Assembly: GCF_011378905.1 (NCBI RefSeq)
Contig: NZ_WTPY01000001.1
Location: 434,001 to 498,000 of the forward strand
DNA length: 64,000 nt
Origin: Paraglaciecola sp. 20A4
Lineage (GTDB): Bacteria; Pseudomonadota; Gammaproteobacteria; Enterobacterales; Alteromonadaceae
Direction: 5' to 3'
Positions 19,201-27,325 of the stretch are shown in pieces; position 1 is the stretch's first letter, and every line of letters starts with the position of its first letter. A model generated the notes under the pieces. It was given only the letters and a program-made list of their open reading frames with translations, did not search any database and was not told the DNA's origin. The translations under genes and the position numbers were made by a program.

Positions 19201-20277
19201 ATGAATCAAATTATTAAGTTTACTGCTAATCGTGTTTGGCGAACGTATCAGGGGGGGAAGCTGCTCGATACGATTGAAGGTAAAGAAACGCCTGAGGATT
19301 CGAGCTTCCCTGAAGACTGGATTGGTTCAACCGTTCAAGCACGTAATGTCGGTCGCGAGCATGTGACGGAAGGTTTAGCGATGGTTAACGATGACGACGG
19401 ACAGTCAGTGCCGTTTCGTGATTTACTCAAACGAGATCAGCAATATTTCTTGGGAAGTGCTAAAGGCTCGACACGCTCGTTGGACGATATTCCGCTGGTT
19501 AAATATTTAGATAGTGCTACGCGTTTACACTTTCAAGCCCATCCTACTCGGGCTTTCGCTCAAGAGCGACTTGGGTTACCGCGAGGAAAGACCGAAGCTT
19601 ATGTTATTTTGGAAACGCGAGACGACGTGAGCGAGCCATATATCTACGCGGGTTTTCAGCGCCCACCTAGTCGTGAGCAATTAAAAGAATGGATTGAAAC
19701 GCAGGATATCGAATCGATAGAAAGTTGTTTTGATCGCATACCCGTAAAGCCTGGCGACGTGTTTCTGCTGCCAGGAGGTCGTCCACACGCTCTAGGCGAA
19801 GGCATACTCATGCTGGAAATTATGGAACCGTCGGATTTGGCCGTAAGGTTTGAATTTGAGCGCTGTGGATATGTGATCCCCGAGCAGGCAAGATTCATGG
19901 ACAGAGGGATTGAAACGGCGCTAGATGTATTTAATTTTGAGCCAATTCCTGCAGATAAAGTCGATGCCGAATTTCGTTGTCTTCCTAAAGAGCTTACTAC
20001 CGATGAGCAGGGTAACTGCCTTGAAGAGCTTATTGGGGCTGATAAAACAAGCTGTTTTACGGTCAAGCGCGCTTCGGTCAATGGCAGCTTTTCTCGTCAT
20101 GAACAGGCTTTTTTCTATGGTGTTGTAACACAGGGTTCTGGGACGCTTAGAATTGGCGATGAAGTGACGCAACTGAATCGTTGGGAACGTTTTTTCTGTC
20201 CTGCTGGGGTAAGCAATTTTCAGTACGAATCAGAAGCGGGTATGTCTATCTTAGAATGTTATCCGGGGAATAGTTGA
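19201..20277 (+). CDS. Type I mannose-6-phosphate isomerase-like protein
   Basis: A 358-residue double-cupin protein of the type I phosphomannose isomerase family. The four zinc ligands are recognisable: Gln112 and His114 in FQAHPT, Glu132 in GKTEAY and His196 in GGRPHALGEG. The Arg after the second set (SDLAVRFEFE, R216) is also kept. Known members interconvert mannose 6-phosphate and fructose 6-phosphate. This gene lies behind uxuB, uxuA and an Nramp-like gene, with no mannose genes near. D-mannuronate to D-fructuronate would be the analogous aldose-ketose reaction, with the C6 carboxylate in place of phosphate, and would feed UxuB. That substrate is my inference; ordinary ManA activity is the alternative. 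Confidence 0.8.
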   Translation: MNQIIKFTANRVWRTYQGGKLLDTIEGKETPEDSSFPEDWIGSTVQARNVGREHVTEGLAMVNDDDGQSVPFRDLLKRDQQYFLGSAKGSTRSLDDIPLVKYLDSATRLHFQAHPTRAFAQERLGLPRGKTEAYVILETRDDVSEPYIYAGFQRPPSREQLKEWIETQDIESIESCFDRIPVKPGDVFLLPGGRPHALGEGILMLEIMEPSDLAVRFEFERCGYVIPEQARFMDRGIETALDVFNFEPIPADKVDAEFRCLPKELTTDEQGNCLEELIGADKTSCFTVKRASVNGSFSRHEQAFFYGVVTQGSGTLRIGDEVTQLNRWERFFCPAGVSNFQYESEAGMSILECYPGNS

Positions 20278-20301
20278 TAACGAAAATTAGCACAATGTAA
20301 A

Positions 20302-20338
20302 AGCACAATAAGCATGTGAGTAACAAGTTTATTGTGCT
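20302..20338. terminator. Candidate hairpin between convergent genes
   Basis: A 10-bp perfect stem AGCACAATAA / TTATTGTGCT with a 17-base loop lies between the PMI-like gene and the convergent PL7 gene. It has no T run, so its role as a terminator is uncertain. Confidence 0.4.
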
Positions 20339-20411
20339 GGTGTGAGTATATGTCGGCAGGGCAGGGATAAATCTAGCCCCATCAACATAGAAAAATAATA
20401 ACCGTTGGAAA

Positions 20412-21497
20412 CTAGTTACGAGGTTTCTTGGCGGGTCCTGTCACCAAGCGCGAGAAGGATACTTGTGTATAGTCGCCGTTTTTCTTATCTGTTTCCCAAT
20501 CACCAGTTCCCAAACATGCGGGATACCACATACCTGGATCATCTTTAATACTGCATTGATCATAAGCTCCAGCTTTAAAGAAATTAGCATCACCAGCATA
20601 TCCACTTGGGTGATCGAGTTTATCAATGTTGCCATTTGCGTCGATGTTGTTAGCAAGATTGATGGCATATTTTTTTGTGCCGTGACGAGCGCTGGTGAAA
20701 GTTAAATACATAGTATTTTGGTATACATTCACTTCGTAGCTAAAGGTTTCATCAAGAGCAATACCCTGCTCACCAGGATCTGCTGCTTCGTCCCATGGTG
20801 TTCCCCAGACTGAATAGCTGATGTCTTGTCTGTCAGGATCCTCTTTTTCGAGATTCCGTTCGTAGTTCCAAAAAACTGAACCGTATTCATGGTCTGGCCA
20901 TTTTTTAAAGTAGATTTTTAAGGGTTCATTGCCATAACCGTAACCTTCGCCTTCGGCAACTAAGGTTTTGTCTTTAGTGGCATGAATTTGACCGACTACC
21001 ACTGAATAAGCAGGGGGTTTATTGGGATAGGTAGCACGTTTAGCCACGTGGTTAACCTGTAGAGTGGCCTGCAGATTGCCACCTGTCTGGCCGTATTGGT
21101 CAGCTCGTTTATTGGCTGCTAATGAAAAGTTATTCGCAAAACCATCACTTCTACCATTTATGCCACCTACGACTTGATGTAATTCACTACGGGTATTAGA
21201 TGAGTTGGGGGTAGTGAAGGCTTTATTAGGCGTAGCAAACACCATATTACCCTGCGCGTCTAAATAAAAATAATCAGGGTGTTGATAAGTTTGTATTTGC
21301 TCAACACTTATACCATCGACTTTACCATCATTGTTACTGTCGGTAGGGATGGTCATTTTCCAATGGGTTAAATCAAATTTATCTGCTGGCACCATAGGTT
21401 GTTTTTCATTGGTATTATCAGTTGCATTACATCCTGATAAGGCAAAAACGCATATTGCAATGGCACTGCAAGGGAATAGTATTTTTTTTACATTCAT
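20412..21497 (-). CDS. PL7 alginate lyase lipoprotein, QIH type
   Basis: A family 7 polysaccharide lyase (alginate lyase 2 fold, beta jelly roll) of 361 residues. A lipoprotein signal ends in LSGC with Cys23, so it is lipid-anchored and probably exposed at the outer membrane. The three conserved catalytic regions are present: TRSEL (residues 102-106), QIH (170-172) and FFKAGAYDQC (306-315), with the usual first Tyr of YFKAG changed to Phe. In this family QIH has been associated with cutting guluronate-containing blocks. The ATG has GGAG eight bases upstream. It is the last gene of the minus-strand series headed by the SDR gene, 98 bp after gluconokinase. Endolytic depolymerisation of alginate is expected. 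Confidence 0.93.
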   Translation of the reverse strand: MNVKKILFPCSAIAICVFALSGCNATDNTNEKQPMVPADKFDLTHWKMTIPTDSNNDGKVDGISVEQIQTYQHPDYFYLDAQGNMVFATPNKAFTTPNSSNTRSELHQVVGGINGRSDGFANNFSLAANKRADQYGQTGGNLQATLQVNHVAKRATYPNKPPAYSVVVGQIHATKDKTLVAEGEGYGYGNEPLKIYFKKWPDHEYGSVFWNYERNLEKEDPDRQDISYSVWGTPWDEAADPGEQGIALDETFSYEVNVYQNTMYLTFTSARHGTKKYAINLANNIDANGNIDKLDHPSGYAGDANFFKAGAYDQCSIKDDPGMWYPACLGTGDWETDKKNGDYTQVSFSRLVTGPAKKPRN

Positions 21498-21595
21498 TAT
21501 TTATACTCCATTAATGATGATAAAAGGTGTCGAATATGTAGTGGCTAGAAGATAAAAACTGCTCAATAAAATTGGGCTTAACAGTGATTCATATC

Positions 21596-22093
21596 TTAGG
21601 ATTTGTTAAGTGGTTGCAAGCGCTTAACGATTGCGCCAACTATTTCCTCTGGTGGCGGTTTTATATTTACCACCCAGTCATCATCACGTAATTCCAACGT
21701 GCTAAGTTGTGATTCCAATAATCGCGGCTCGAAAAAGTGTCCTTTACGAGATGCCAATCGCTCGGTAAGTAACGCTTTTGAACCGTTAAGAATTATCCAT
21801 TCAATATCGTTTGCACATTTTGACGCCAACGTAGTGCGATATGCCTCTTTCAAAGCCGAACAGGCGAGTATTGCCCCGCCTTGGCTCTCCCATAACGCTA
21901 GCTCAGTTGCAAGCGTCTCAAGCCACGGCTGGCGATCTTCGTCATTCAATGGCACGCCACTTGTCATTTTTTGTACATTGGACTGGGGATGAAAATCATC
22001 AGCATCATAAAAAGGCAATGCCAACTTTTCTGCCAGCAACTTACCAATTGTTGACTTTCCTGTTCCTGATACACCGCATACAATTACAATCAT
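21596..22093 (-). CDS. gntK: Gluconokinase
   Basis: A 165-residue P-loop kinase of the GntK/IdnK family, which phosphorylates D-gluconate to 6-phosphogluconate. The Walker A motif is GVSGTGKST (residues 7-15). The family features DADDFHP, GVPLNDEDRQPWL, ACSALKEAYR and FFEPRLLESQL follow in order. Length is typical. It begins 12 bp after the Nramp-like gene, so the two are almost certainly translated from one message. Its presence implies that the operon makes gluconate or a near relative. KDG kinases belong to a different (PfkB) family, so this is not a disguised KdgK by sequence. Confidence 0.93.
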   Translation of the reverse strand: MIVIVCGVSGTGKSTIGKLLAEKLALPFYDADDFHPQSNVQKMTSGVPLNDEDRQPWLETLATELALWESQGGAILACSALKEAYRTTLASKCANDIEWIILNGSKALLTERLASRKGHFFEPRLLESQLSTLELRDDDWVVNIKPPPEEIVGAIVKRLQPLNKS

Positions 22094-22105
22094 TCTGTAT
22101 CCTTA

Positions 22106-23344
22106 TTACTCTAGTAGACCAAGAATACCGTTAAACGAAATCAGAATAGAAAACATAAACGCTAAGCCTAATACGATATTAAGCAGATAACCTGCGGCAT
22201 ATTCGGCCATCAGTTTCTTTTTATTGATCATTAAAATGATCCCTAAGATAACTAACGGTAAAACAAATACATTAAATACCTGGGTTAATAATTGCCCTTT
22301 AACAGGATTAAAACCAAATACAGGAATAGTTAGGGCAAATAACGCTGCTATACCCGTGATGATACGAAACTGAGTAGATTGGGTGTCCAATTTACCTGAG
22401 CGGTAATCCTCTATTAACAGCGGGGCTATTAACATACATGGGAACACAGAAGACAAACCGGCGGCAAGCGTACCGAAAAAGAATACAGTCAGTGCACCCT
22501 TACCGGCTATGGGTTCAAGGGCGTTGACCATATCTAATACGTCAGTAACTGGTTTTCCTTCATGAAACAAAGCACCTGCGGCTACAGCCATGACTGAACC
22601 ACTAATAACAAACACCAGTACAGCGGCAACAATCGCATCTTTCTTTTGTTGGGCTCTGTCTGCCATACCCCAGCCCTTGCCTTGAATAAACAAAGGTCTA
22701 GATAGAAAAGTAGCCGAGGCCATGGTCGTGCCAACAAAAGCCGCTACCATCATTTTACCACCCACGACATCGGGTATAACGGGTATAAGTCCGCGCATGA
22801 CTTCAACGGGCATTGGGTGTACAACAAACAGTGACAATATGAAGGATAGCCCCATGCAGGATACAAAGATTACGAGAATTTTTTCAAATAATGAATACTT
22901 TCCGATTAGCAATATTGCATACATGATGGTGATCACCAGCACGGCTATTGTTACTACCACACCATATTTATGTGGGATCACAGCAGGGAAGTACATGGCG
23001 ATCATTTCAAATAAAATATTGGAGGAAATCCCTAGTATGCCAGTCAGTGAATTCCATTGGCCGAAGGACACTCCTATGATGATAAGGATGGCAATCACCT
23101 TACCGAATTTAAGGTGTTTTTTAAAACTATAAAGGGCCGTTTCTCCCGTTACTAACGCAAAATTACCATACGCGTAAATAAGGACGCCTGAAAACAAGCA
23201 GCTTAATAGCAAAACCCACAATAACTGCATGCCAAAGGTACTACCTGCGACAATCATAGCCGTCACACTGCCAGTGCCTATGGTGTAGCCAATGGCTAAA
23301 AATGCTGGACCAAAACTCAAAATAGCTCTAATTAATGCTGACAC
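22106..23344 (-). CDS. Nramp-like transporter lacking the metal motif (copy 2)
   Basis: A 412-residue paralogue of the gene at 17825, with the same layout of about 11 hydrophobic helices. Helix 1 reads FLAIGYTIGTGSVTAM, so GTGS replaces the DPGN motif, as in copy 1. Helix 6 reads GTTMASATFLSRPLFI, where MPHN has become ASAT; the Arg shared with copy 1 is present. Manganese or iron transport is therefore doubtful. It is translated from GTG with GGGGA six bases upstream. It lies between a mutarotase gene and gluconokinase in one operon, so it probably imports an acid that ends as gluconate 6-phosphate. Confidence 0.75.
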   Translation of the reverse strand: MSALIRAILSFGPAFLAIGYTIGTGSVTAMIVAGSTFGMQLLWVLLLSCLFSGVLIYAYGNFALVTGETALYSFKKHLKFGKVIAILIIIGVSFGQWNSLTGILGISSNILFEMIAMYFPAVIPHKYGVVVTIAVLVITIMYAILLIGKYSLFEKILVIFVSCMGLSFILSLFVVHPMPVEVMRGLIPVIPDVVGGKMMVAAFVGTTMASATFLSRPLFIQGKGWGMADRAQQKKDAIVAAVLVFVISGSVMAVAAGALFHEGKPVTDVLDMVNALEPIAGKGALTVFFFGTLAAGLSSVFPCMLIAPLLIEDYRSGKLDTQSTQFRIITGIAALFALTIPVFGFNPVKGQLLTQVFNVFVLPLVILGIILMINKKKLMAEYAAGYLLNIVLGLAFMFSILISFNGILGLLE

Positions 23345-23444
23345 TATTATTCCCCAAAAATGAACTGATATATTATTAGTTGCAGGCTTTTATAGCCTGT
23401 TATACGTGTTTCCATCGTGCTTGGCAGTCAATTAAGCCTAGCGA

Positions 23445-23879
23445 TTAAAAGCCACTTTCTTCTGCCATTTTTACCACCCCGACAGTGAGGATAATATTGG
23501 CAAAGCGGCGCTGTTCGCCTGTTTGTATAATCAACGTTGTCGCAGGCTCTCGGATTTTGTCGTAAAAAGCCCAGCGCTCCATCGCTTCCCACGTCACATC
23601 CCCGAGTAAAGCTTTGTAGGCGTCGTGAATTTCCGCATTCGCCTCAACGGGCTTCTCCATCACAATAGCGCCTTGAACCGGACAAACTTCAAGTATGCCC
23701 TCGAGCACTGTTAAGGCATCTAACAAACCGGGACGAAAGTTAAGGTGCACCGTCGTTGAGTTCGGTCCTGTCATAGCGCCTACCGGCAAGTTGCCGTCAG
23801 CAATGACAACTTGGGCAAAATGTCCAGAGCGAGCGAGAGCTTCCATAATGGTCGGGTGTATTACCGCTGTTTTAAGCAT
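23445..23879 (-). CDS. RbsD/FucU family sugar mutarotase
   Basis: A 144-residue protein from ATG 23879; an upstream TTG would add 14 unlikely residues. It matches the RbsD/FucU fold by its start (LKTAVIHPTIMEALARSGHF), the following VVIADGNLP stretch and the C-terminal GEQRRFANIILTVGV. Family members speed interconversion of alpha and beta, or pyranose and furanose, forms of sugars in the cytoplasm. The conserved early His (in SGHF) is present. It stands between the SDR gene and the Nramp-like gene, so its substrate is probably the sugar acid handled by the operon. Actual substrate unknown. Confidence 0.82.
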   Translation of the reverse strand: MLKTAVIHPTIMEALARSGHFAQVVIADGNLPVGAMTGPNSTTVHLNFRPGLLDALTVLEGILEVCPVQGAIVMEKPVEANAEIHDAYKALLGDVTWEAMERWAFYDKIREPATTLIIQTGEQRRFANIILTVGVVKMAEESGF

Positions 23880-23954
23880 AAAATTATCTTTTTTAAATAG
23901 CCGAATAGAAAGTAGCGTCAATGAGCGCAGGATTGTTTATGGTTTAACAATCAA

Positions 23955-24716
23955 CTACATATTGTATACGCCGCCATTGATATCGAGCGTAGCACCGCTG
24001 ATAAAGCCGTCAAATTCAGATGCCAGATAAACCACCGCTCTTGCTACATCATCTGCGTTGCCTGCTCGTGCAATGGGGATACCTGTAATCGTCTGATCCG
24101 CTGAGGCTTTGGTTGTGTGAGTATTATGAAACGACGTACCTAGAATAAGTCCAGGTGCGACAGCGTTGACTCTTGTACCTTGCGGTCCTAGTTCCGCAGA
24201 TAGCGCTCGTGTTAGCGTGAGAATGGCGCCTTTGCTAGTCGAATAGGCTAGTGACCCAGGGTGACCACCCTTGCGACCTGCTAGAGATGCCAGATTCACA
24301 ATACTGCTGCTTTCATGTTTGCCTAAATATGGTGCTGCGGCACGTGTCACAAACATCATAGAGGTGAGGTTAATGTCCATAACCTTGTGCCAAAACTCGG
24401 CATCCATTTCGTTTAGTAATCGTCTTGCGACAAGAGAGCCTGCGTTGTTGATAAGTATGTGTAAACTTCCAAGAGCATCTACAGTTTGTTCGACCATTGC
24501 ATTTGCTTCAGTCTCGTTAGTTAAGTCAGCACTTATCGCAACCGCTTTTTGGCCTTTGCTGATTGCGTATTCGACCAATTCGTTCGCTGTGTCGGCACTT
24601 GAGAAGTAATGAATAGCAACGTTTGCGCCGCTATCAATCAAATGTTTGGTAATTGCTTCGCCAATGCCTTGGGCGCCTGCGGTGATAAGCACGTTTTTGC
24701 CGGTTAACTTTGTCAT
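23955..24716 (-). CDS. SDR family oxidoreductase, candidate keto-acid or DEH reductase
   Basis: A classical short-chain dehydrogenase of 253 residues with the cofactor motif TAGAQGIGEAI, the NNAG motif, a catalytic Ser in NLASLAG and YSTSKGA, and the usual C-terminal SGATLDINGG. It heads a minus-strand operon with mutarotase, Nramp-like transporter, gluconokinase and PL7. One possible role is reduction of the alginate monomer DEH to KDG, as SDR enzymes do in Sphingomonas and Flavobacterium. The gluconokinase partner suggests another: reduction of a ketogluconate to gluconate, as IdnO does. Sequence alone does not separate these. A LacI-type site resembling the tandem operators lies about 105 bp upstream. 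Confidence 0.82.
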   Translation of the reverse strand: MTKLTGKNVLITAGAQGIGEAITKHLIDSGANVAIHYFSSADTANELVEYAISKGQKAVAISADLTNETEANAMVEQTVDALGSLHILINNAGSLVARRLLNEMDAEFWHKVMDINLTSMMFVTRAAAPYLGKHESSSIVNLASLAGRKGGHPGSLAYSTSKGAILTLTRALSAELGPQGTRVNAVAPGLILGTSFHNTHTTKASADQTITGIPIARAGNADDVARAVVYLASEFDGFISGATLDINGGVYNM

Positions 24717-24818
24717 ACTTGCTGTTCCTAAATCTTAAAAGTCGAAAATCATATTAGGGTCGATTAGGGGATAAATTTCACCGCTGCGCCCGTTGATTGA
24801 TAATGGATTTGTTGTACT

Positions 24819-24830
24819 TAAATCGATTCT
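24819..24830. promoter_or_regulatory. LacI-type operator upstream of the SDR operon
   Basis: TAAATCGATTCT matches the palindrome TAAATCGATTTA of the divergent LacI promoter at 10 of 12 positions, including the whole centre. It lies about 105 bp before the SDR start codon. Confidence 0.5.
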
Positions 24831-24896
24831 TCCCAGCGACTCTTTTTGTTACGTAACTGGGAAGTATGAAAAATCCATCAAGTGCCAAATGACAGC

Positions 24897-27137
24897 TTAA
24901 TCGTAAGTCACATTCGAGGTTTTATATTCGCCACTGTTCGCGCGGATCTTATCGGTGTCTTTCATCTCAACATTCTCAATCACAGTGGTAGGTTCACCAT
25001 TGGTTAAGTACAGCTCAAGAGGAGCGCTTTTATTCCACGTTGTATTTGAAATATTCAGCTTTTGAACACCATGAAAATACATGGATGCGCCAGATCTATG
25101 GGTTGGCCCTTTGCCAACGTTAGTCAGGGTATTATCTGTGACGGTGACGACAGGCCCAAAGGTACTTTCATCTGTTCCACCTCTATATACTGTTGCGACT
25201 TCTTCTTTTATGTCGGTAAAGGTATTGCCAGAAATAACGAGGTTCTCGACGCTATATACACCTAAGTCATCTACTTCTCTGTTCAATTGCAAAATAGCAC
25301 CGGTAATGTTGCTAAATTCTGAATCTATAATTTCGATGCTATCGGCAAAAGTCCCTGCATTAGCTTTGAAGAAATAAAAGTAACCATTCACGTCAAGGTC
25401 TGTCACTTTGACGTTGCGTACCGATAAGGTGTAGTTGATGTTCATCGAATTGCTGCTCGTACTTATGATGGTATTGCCTTTGTAATCAGGCGACTGTGCA
25501 CCGTCGAACCAAAGATTTTCTACTTCTAACGCACCACCATTTTCAATATTAATGAAATTAGGCTTTTGCGAACGAATAACGGGCTTTTTACCCTTTTTAG
25601 CCATAATAGTGATGGGATGATGAACTTCTGCGAACTTGGTTAACAGATAATCGCCACCATTTTCGAGTAGTAATATGTCACCAGATTTACTGGCTTCCAA
25701 AGCAGTAAGTAGTGTATTGGTACCCGGTTTCACGACAATCTTTTCACCGCTTTTAAAGACAACATCAGTTTCATTCTTGGGATAGAAGCTTGCGCCGACC
25801 TCTGCTTTGGTAACAGGTAGTTTGACTTCACCAAAGCCGATTTTTTCAAGTAATGCATCATCAGGTGCTTTTAAGCCATACTTATTTGTTGTGACAGAGT
25901 AGGGCGTACTAGTGAAGCCGGATTTAATCGGTGTACTGGCTTCTTCGTTTAAATAGTTTCCTGCGAATTTGATACCAGACATATCGTCATACAGTGTAAA
26001 GGGCGTCAAATTGGTCTTGCCTAAGATGATGTTTCCAGTGAATTCCGATGTAGTTGGTGGCGCGGAACGTTCTTCATCCGCGCCAGCGCCAAGTTCGATA
26101 TGATCGCTGTCAATTACAATGTTGTTGTTCATGGCTGAGTCGATAACAGGATCGTAACGATTAGGGGTAGAGTTAGGCACTCCATTCATAATAACCAGAG
26201 CACCTCGTAATCTTTGACCTGTCAGCCCGTACATATAGTTATTACTGACCGACTGACTTTCGTTAATGATGCGAATACCACCAGTATTAGGTTTGCGATT
26301 ACCCAGAAAGTAGTTTCCTTCCACGGTGGTGAAGTGGCCATGGCGCATGGTGAGTGTACCTTGGGTTTCAAAGAACACATTGTTAATTAGAGAGTTGCCG
26401 CTGGACTTATTTGAAATGATTTCGTGTTCGCCGTTGGTACGGTCAAAATAGTTATACTGGGCGGTGGTGTTCGAATACTCACGAGAAAAATGACTGGTGC
26501 CGATGCGAAGCGTCTCGCCGCCATTCGCGCCAAGTACTTGCCGTGGACCAAAGTAATTATATTCAATTAGGTGTTTATTCTTGCGACTACCTTCGGAGTT
26601 CATTCTGACAGCTAAGGTAACGCCACGGTTTCTTTTGTTGACCAGAGAATTATGGTCAAAATGGTTATTTTTGCCGTACATAGCAACCCACAGGTCTGAC
26701 ATTTGTCGATCCGTGGTGCTGAAGTTATCGATAACAGTATTTGTTACTCGAGAGTGGTTAGCCAAATCTTCGTCTGATGTTCTAAAAGAAATCACTTCAC
26801 CTGTTGGGGTGTATCCGTCTTTAAAGACCAGGCCCGAAATAACAAGATATTCACCGGAAAATGCTAAATTAGACTTCCCAGTGATAATTACTTTACCCGG
26901 TGTTTGTGCCTTTAATTCGATGTGTTTTTTAGGTAATCCTTTCGCTTTGAAAACTAACTCCACGTCTTTCCACGTTCCGTTTGCCAGAACAACTTCATCC
27001 CCCGGTTTTACTGCTGCCACAGCTTCATTAAACTGCTTGATATTTTCGACCAGTACCGCGTTACTCACTTGCGAAAAAGATGCAAGCGTAAGTAATAATA
27101 CAAAGGGAAAGAAGGGTCTTTTGGATACTTTTGGCAT
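24897..27137 (-). CDS. PL6 alginate lyase, two-domain, exported
   Basis: A family 6 lyase (chondroitinase B/AlyGC-like) of 746 residues. A signal peptide of about 27 residues ends QVSNA, with no lipobox. The N-terminal parallel beta-helix holds NGGETLRIGTSH, GEHEIISNKSSGN (Lys244 as Brønsted base, with Glu residues for calcium just before) and TLTMRHGH (Arg265 as acid). The Lys-to-Arg spacing of 21 is the same as the Lys220/Arg241 pair reported for AlyGC of Glaciecola chathamensis. A second beta-helix domain begins near residue 465, as in AlyGC, where it supports dimer formation. AlyGC is exolytic and yields monomers; the same may hold here. AGGAG precedes the ATG by about 10 bases. Confidence 0.93.
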   Translation of the reverse strand: MPKVSKRPFFPFVLLLTLASFSQVSNAVLVENIKQFNEAVAAVKPGDEVVLANGTWKDVELVFKAKGLPKKHIELKAQTPGKVIITGKSNLAFSGEYLVISGLVFKDGYTPTGEVISFRTSDEDLANHSRVTNTVIDNFSTTDRQMSDLWVAMYGKNNHFDHNSLVNKRNRGVTLAVRMNSEGSRKNKHLIEYNYFGPRQVLGANGGETLRIGTSHFSREYSNTTAQYNYFDRTNGEHEIISNKSSGNSLINNVFFETQGTLTMRHGHFTTVEGNYFLGNRKPNTGGIRIINESQSVSNNYMYGLTGQRLRGALVIMNGVPNSTPNRYDPVIDSAMNNNIVIDSDHIELGAGADEERSAPPTTSEFTGNIILGKTNLTPFTLYDDMSGIKFAGNYLNEEASTPIKSGFTSTPYSVTTNKYGLKAPDDALLEKIGFGEVKLPVTKAEVGASFYPKNETDVVFKSGEKIVVKPGTNTLLTALEASKSGDILLLENGGDYLLTKFAEVHHPITIMAKKGKKPVIRSQKPNFINIENGGALEVENLWFDGAQSPDYKGNTIISTSSNSMNINYTLSVRNVKVTDLDVNGYFYFFKANAGTFADSIEIIDSEFSNITGAILQLNREVDDLGVYSVENLVISGNTFTDIKEEVATVYRGGTDESTFGPVVTVTDNTLTNVGKGPTHRSGASMYFHGVQKLNISNTTWNKSAPLELYLTNGEPTTVIENVEMKDTDKIRANSGEYKTSNVTYD

Positions 27138-27325
27138 GTTTTGTGTACTCCTAATTTTAATTTGTTGGTTCTAAAAACGAAATAATTTAGTCGCTGGCAA
27201 CGACTCTTTTTCATTTTCATAAGCACTGTTGATCTGACTAGAAAACCTCAATTACCCGCATTATTGCTACAAAACGGACAATTGAGTCTTGATCTTTATC
27301 GCTTAGTGCTAAGCCTTAAACCAAT

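Noticed and set aside
21596-22093. KDG kinase as the identity of the small kinase
   Set aside because: KDG kinases are PfkB-type proteins of about 310 residues; this is a 165-residue P-loop gluconokinase.
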